From assembly GCA_021814855.1 (NCBI GenBank), contig JAKAHQ010000038.1, positions 1-9,263 of the forward strand: a stretch of 9,263 nt of DNA. The letters are read 5' to 3'. The notes beneath the pieces were generated by a model. The model did not search any database and was not told the origin of the DNA. It saw only the letters and a program-made list of their open reading frames with translations. The position numbers and the translations under genes were made by a program. The stretch is from Bacteroidota bacterium. Lineage in GTDB: Bacteria > Bacteroidota > Ignavibacteria > Ignavibacteriales > Melioribacteraceae. This document shows positions 6,553 to 9,263 of the stretch, piece after piece; the first letter of the stretch is position 1; every line of letters starts with the position of its first letter.

Positions 6553-8049
6553 TTACCCCTTTCTAAAATATAATTCATTCCAGCGTAATTCCTTTTTAAA
6601 CTCGGAAATCTTGGTCGAATCGTCTATCAACAGGTATTCGATGTTCGCCATCTCTGCAAAGTCTTCCATGTATTCGGAAGTAATTGCCATCGAAAATCCA
6701 GTGTGATGAGCACCGCCGGCCAGTATCCATGCGCCTGCGCCGATTTCAAGATTTGGTTTCGGAATCCACATCGCACGGGCAACGGGAAGTTTTGGTAACG
6801 GCTTATCCGGCGCTACAACTTCAACTTCATTCACAATTAATCGGAAGCGATTTCCCATGTCTATTATAGATGCGTTCAGGCCGGGTCCGCTTGGAACATT
6901 AAATACCAATCTCGGCGGATCATCTTTACCGCCGATACCGAGTTTGTGAACTTCAAGACTTGGCTTCCCTTCGGCGATTGATTCGCACACCTCAAGCATG
7001 TGAGCGCCGAGAACTTTCATACCGGAAGGATCCATGTGATAAGTATAATCTTCCATGAAGGATGTTCCGCCTTTTAATCCGGAAGACATAACTTTCATTG
7101 CACGTACGAGAGCGGCGGTTTTCCAATCGCCTTCTGCGCCGAATCCGTAGCCGTCGTTCATCAAACGCTGAACCGCTAATCCCGGCAATTGTTTTAAGCC
7201 GTGTAAATCTTCAAACGTTGTTGTGAAAGCTTTGAATCCTCCTTCGGAAAGAAATGCTCTCATTCCCAATTCAATCTTTGCGGTCTCGCGGAGATTTGAA
7301 TATTTATCGCCGCCTTTTTTTGCCGCAGCAGCAACATGGTATTTGGTATCATATTCATTTACCAGCTTGTCGATTTCCGAATCTGAAATTTTATTTATCG
7401 CATTTACAAGTTCGCCAACGCCGTAACCATTTATTGAATACCCGAAACGTATTTGCGCTTCAACTTTATCGCCTTCCGTAACGGCAACCTCGCGCATGTT
7501 GTCTCCGAAGCGAGCGATTTTGGCGCCCTGCATATCCGCCCAAGCGGATGCGGCGCGCGACCAAACAGTAATTTTATTCTGTACCGACTTATCCTGCCAA
7601 TGACCGACCACAACTTTTCTCGGTTTGTGCATCCGGGTGCAGATGTAACCGAACTCCCGGTCGCCGTGCGCGGCTTGATTGAGATTCATAAAATCCATAT
7701 CAATAGAATCCCATGGAATGTCGCGGTTAAATTGAGTGTGAAGATGAACAAACGGCTTCTGTAAAATTTTTAATCCGGCTATCCACATTTTTGCCGGTGA
7801 GAAAGTGTGCATCCAAGTTATTAAGCCAATGCAGTTTTTTGAATTGTTCGCCTCGAGGCAAAGATTAAAAATGGCGTCCGGGGTTGTGAGAACAGGTTTA
7901 AAAATAATTTTTACAGGAATATTCCCCGACTGGTTCAAGCCGTTCACAATTGCCTGGGAATCTTCTGCTACTTGCTGCAATGTCTTGGGTCCGTATAAAT
8001 GCTGGCTGCCGGTAGCAAACCAGATTTCATAATTAGTCAGATCGATCAT
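6553..8049 (-). CDS. araA: L-arabinose isomerase
   Basis: A 498-residue, full-length AraA, which converts L-arabinose to L-ribulose in the cytoplasm using Mn2+. It opens with the family-typical [14 protein letters not shown] (7-20). The metal and catalytic residues known from E. coli AraA (Glu306, Glu333, His350, His450) are present as Glu306 in GFGAEGDWK, Glu333 in FMEDYTYH, His350 in LGAH, and His448/His449 in [10 protein letters not shown]. The ATG at 8049 has GAAGGA at 8058-8063, 8 bases upstream. It starts 24 bp after the araD stop, so it is the third gene of the cluster, giving the order araB-araD-araA rather than the E. coli order. No truncation or frameshift is seen. L-fucose isomerase and other sugar isomerases are excluded by these motifs. 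Confidence 0.98.
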   Translation of the reverse strand: MIDLTNYEIWFATGSQHLYGPKTLQQVAEDSQAIVNGLNQSGNIPVKIIFKPVLTTPDAIFNLCLEANNSKNCIGLITWMHTFSPAKMWIAGLKILQKPFVHLHTQFNRDIPWDSIDMDFMNLNQAAHGDREFGYICTRMHKPRKVVVGHWQDKSVQNKITVWSRAASAWADMQGAKIARFGDNMREVAVTEGDKVEAQIRFGYSINGYGVGELVNAINKISDSEIDKLVNEYDTKYHVAAAAKKGGDKYSNLRETAKIELGMRAFLSEGGFKAFTTTFEDLHGLKQLPGLAVQRLMNDGYGFGAEGDWKTAALVRAMKVMSSGLKGGTSFMEDYTYHMDPSGMKVLGAHMLEVCESIAEGKPSLEVHKLGIGGKDDPPRLVFNVPSGPGLNASIIDMGNRFRLIVNEVEVVAPDKPLPKLPVARAMWIPKPNLEIGAGAWILAGGAHHTGFSMAITSEYMEDFAEMANIEYLLIDDSTKISEFKKELRWNELYFRKG

Positions 8050-8073
8050 AAGAACGTTCCTTCAAATAATTTT

Positions 8074-8763
8074 TTATTTTTGACCGTAATATGCGTTAGG
8101 TCCGTGCTTTCGCTGGTAATGTTTTTCTTTTATGTAACCAGGTAATTCATCAATGTTTGGATTCAGCTCCATTGTACCAAGCGCCATCTCAGCAATGTGT
8201 TCGAGAATTAATCCGTTTCGTACCGATTCGCCGGCATTTTTTCCCCAAGTAAAAGGTGCGTGACCAGCAACCAACACGCCGGGCATTCCGGCAGCATCCA
8301 AAGATTTAAATCTTTCTACGATTACTAACCCGGTATTTTTTTCATAACCGGCATCAACTTCTTCCTTGGTTAAAAATCTTGTTACTGGAATTGTGCCGCA
8401 GAAATGATCGGCATGAGTTGTACCGAGACACGGAATTCCTTTGCACGCCTGGGCAAACATTACGGCGTACTTGCTGTGCGTATGGGTAATTCCGCCGATT
8501 TCCGGAAATGATTTGTAAAGTTCTATGTGTGTCGGAGTATCGCTTGAAGGTTTGCGGCTACTCTCAATTATTTTTCCGGTAAGATCAACAACAACCATAT
8601 CCTCAACAGTTAGCCGGTCGTAGTCGATTCCGCTTGGCTTAATAACAATTAAATTCTTTTCCCGATCGATACCGCTGACGTTGCCCCACGTCAATGTAAC
8701 AAGTCCGTACTTTACCAGTTCCGCATTGGCTTTTAAAACTTCTTTTTTAAGATCTTCTAACAT
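8074..8763 (-). CDS. araD: L-ribulose-5-phosphate 4-epimerase
   Basis: A 229-residue class II aldolase-fold enzyme that converts L-ribulose 5-phosphate to D-xylulose 5-phosphate, which then enters the pentose phosphate pathway. Zinc ligands are His94 and His96 of THTHS, and His168 of VAGHAP. Asp75 (KPSSDTPTH), Asp119 (TTHADH) and Tyr226 (AYYGQK) match E. coli Asp76, Asp120 and Tyr229. The C-terminus HGPNAYYGQ is the usual AraD ending, so the gene is complete. The ATG overlaps the araB stop by one base (TAATG), and an AAGGAG at 8769-8774, inside the last araB codons, lies 5 bases upstream; this indicates translational coupling. L-fuculose-phosphate aldolase belongs to the same fold but lacks the Asp120/Tyr229 pair and this C-terminus. 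Confidence 0.97.
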   Translation of the reverse strand: MLEDLKKEVLKANAELVKYGLVTLTWGNVSGIDREKNLIVIKPSGIDYDRLTVEDMVVVDLTGKIIESSRKPSSDTPTHIELYKSFPEIGGITHTHSKYAVMFAQACKGIPCLGTTHADHFCGTIPVTRFLTKEEVDAGYEKNTGLVIVERFKSLDAAGMPGVLVAGHAPFTWGKNAGESVRNGLILEHIAEMALGTMELNPNIDELPGYIKEKHYQRKHGPNAYYGQK

Positions 8764-9263
8764 TAGAACTCCTTTCTAACCTGGTCGCGTATTACGAGCA
8801 GCTCTTTCATAACATTGTACATACCGACGTTATAATCTTTAGTTCCGAATCCGTCGTGCAGCTGTTTATAAAGCTTATAAAGTTTTTTGTAGACCAAATT
8901 ATTTTCCGTGTTTGGTTCGTAAGATTTTGTTGTCCCGGTCATTAAGTTTTGCGCTTCTTCTATATTGGAAAATCCGCTTACATCTTTGCCGGCTGCAACA
9001 GCGGCAAAAATGGCAGCGCCTAAAGCAGGAGTTTGTTCGCTGCGTGAGATTTTCATCGGGCGGCCGATTATATCGGCGTAGATTTGCATCAGGAAAGGAT
9101 TACGCTCCGCAAGTCCGCCGCATGTAATCAGGTCAGCAACATCCACACCATATTCCTCCAGCGATTCATCACTAGGTTTCGCGCATCGCAGCATAAGGAG
9201 ACCAGCCCGTCCCTCCGCTAAAAATGTTTCCCAAAAACGCAGCACGATATGGCCACCTCTCCG
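8763..9263 (-). CDS. araB: Ribulokinase, C-terminal part only (N-terminus beyond the window)
   Basis: The open frame runs from the window edge to TAA at 8763-8765, giving 166 residues. From about 9167 onward it reads as the C-terminal ATPase lobe of an FGGY carbohydrate kinase: EEYGVDVADL, then CGGLAERNPFLMQIYADI, then GRPMKISRSEQTPALGAAIFAAVAAG, followed by a helical tail (KKLYKLYKQLHDGF and VMKELLVIRDQV) typical of ribulokinases. The enzyme phosphorylates L-ribulose with ATP to L-ribulose 5-phosphate. The first ~32 residues in the window are abnormal: the conserved helix that normally precedes EEYGV (pattern EATAFGAR) is absent in this frame. A sequence error, chimeric end or real rearrangement may explain this, so the gene could be damaged. 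The araD start overlaps its stop, fixing it as part of the same operon. A GTG at 9245 is in frame but is internal and should not be taken as the start. Confidence 0.85.
   Translation of the reverse strand, partial: RRGGHIVLRFWETFLAEGRAGLLMLRCAKPSDESLEEYGVDVADLITCGGLAERNPFLMQIYADIIGRPMKISRSEQTPALGAAIFAAVAAGKDVSGFSNIEEAQNLMTGTTKSYEPNTENNLVYKKLYKLYKQLHDGFGTKDYNVGMYNVMKELLVIRDQVRKEF
8769..8774 (-). promoter_or_regulatory. araD ribosome-binding site inside the end of araB
   Basis: The minus strand reads AAGGAG, which also encodes Lys-Glu near the araB C-terminus, with 5 bases to the araD ATG. Together with the TAATG stop/start overlap it points to coupled translation of kinase and epimerase. Confidence 0.75.

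Noticed and set aside
7431..7613. Minus-strand 60-residue frame inside araA, and plus-strand frames at 7223-7764
   Set aside because: All lie within the complete, motif-rich araA reading frame and are out-of-frame shadows.
1..9263. Mobile elements, CRISPR arrays, tRNA or rRNA genes, toxin-antitoxin or defence genes
   Set aside because: No transposase, regularly spaced long repeats, tRNA-like cloverleaf, or defence-type domain could be recognised; nearly the whole window is filled with metabolic and membrane genes on one strand.

Overview
This is an ordinary bacterial window with all eight recognisable genes, plus one edge-truncated gene, on the minus strand. Transcription runs from right to left. 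No RNA gene, CRISPR array, insertion sequence or phage gene could be seen. Most genes start at AUG with clear AGGAG-type ribosome-binding sites, although two start at TTG. Protein style and gene content fit the Bacteroidota/Chlorobi side of the tree, possibly an Ignavibacteria-like heterotroph. That placement is an impression from protein features, not a search result.

Right part (4855-9263): an L-arabinose catabolic operon, read in the order araB (ribulokinase, incomplete at the right edge), araD (L-ribulose-5-phosphate 4-epimerase), araA (L-arabinose isomerase), a YqaB-like HAD phosphatase, and a zinc-dependent polyol-type dehydrogenase. Gaps are 47 bp or less, and araB/araD overlap by one base (TAATG). 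AraA converts arabinose to L-ribulose, AraB phosphorylates it, and AraD epimerises L-ribulose-5-phosphate to D-xylulose-5-phosphate. The last two genes could add a side branch for polyols or for clearing sugar phosphates. The outer ~95 bases of araB do not read as the expected kinase sequence.

Middle part (2255-4649): a compact secreted M1 zinc metallopeptidase with a TTG start, then, 88 bp downstream, an L-lactate dehydrogenase that keeps the residues of the fructose-1,6-bisphosphate activation site. The 205-bp gap upstream of the peptidase is the longest non-coding stretch in the window. It holds an imperfect direct repeat and probably separates the arabinose operon from the genes to its left.

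Left part (1-2140): an nfeD/slipin pair. The long NfeD membrane serine protease is followed 47 bp later by a stomatin-like SPFH protein that runs off the left edge. A gap of just over 100 bp upstream of nfeD holds three phased copies of a CGGTA-containing element and a weak promoter candidate, so this pair may be its own transcription unit.

I did not find a convincing undescribed system. The points most worth checking are the abnormal araB end, the phosphatase/dehydrogenase pair attached to the ara genes, and the phased repeats upstream of nfeD.
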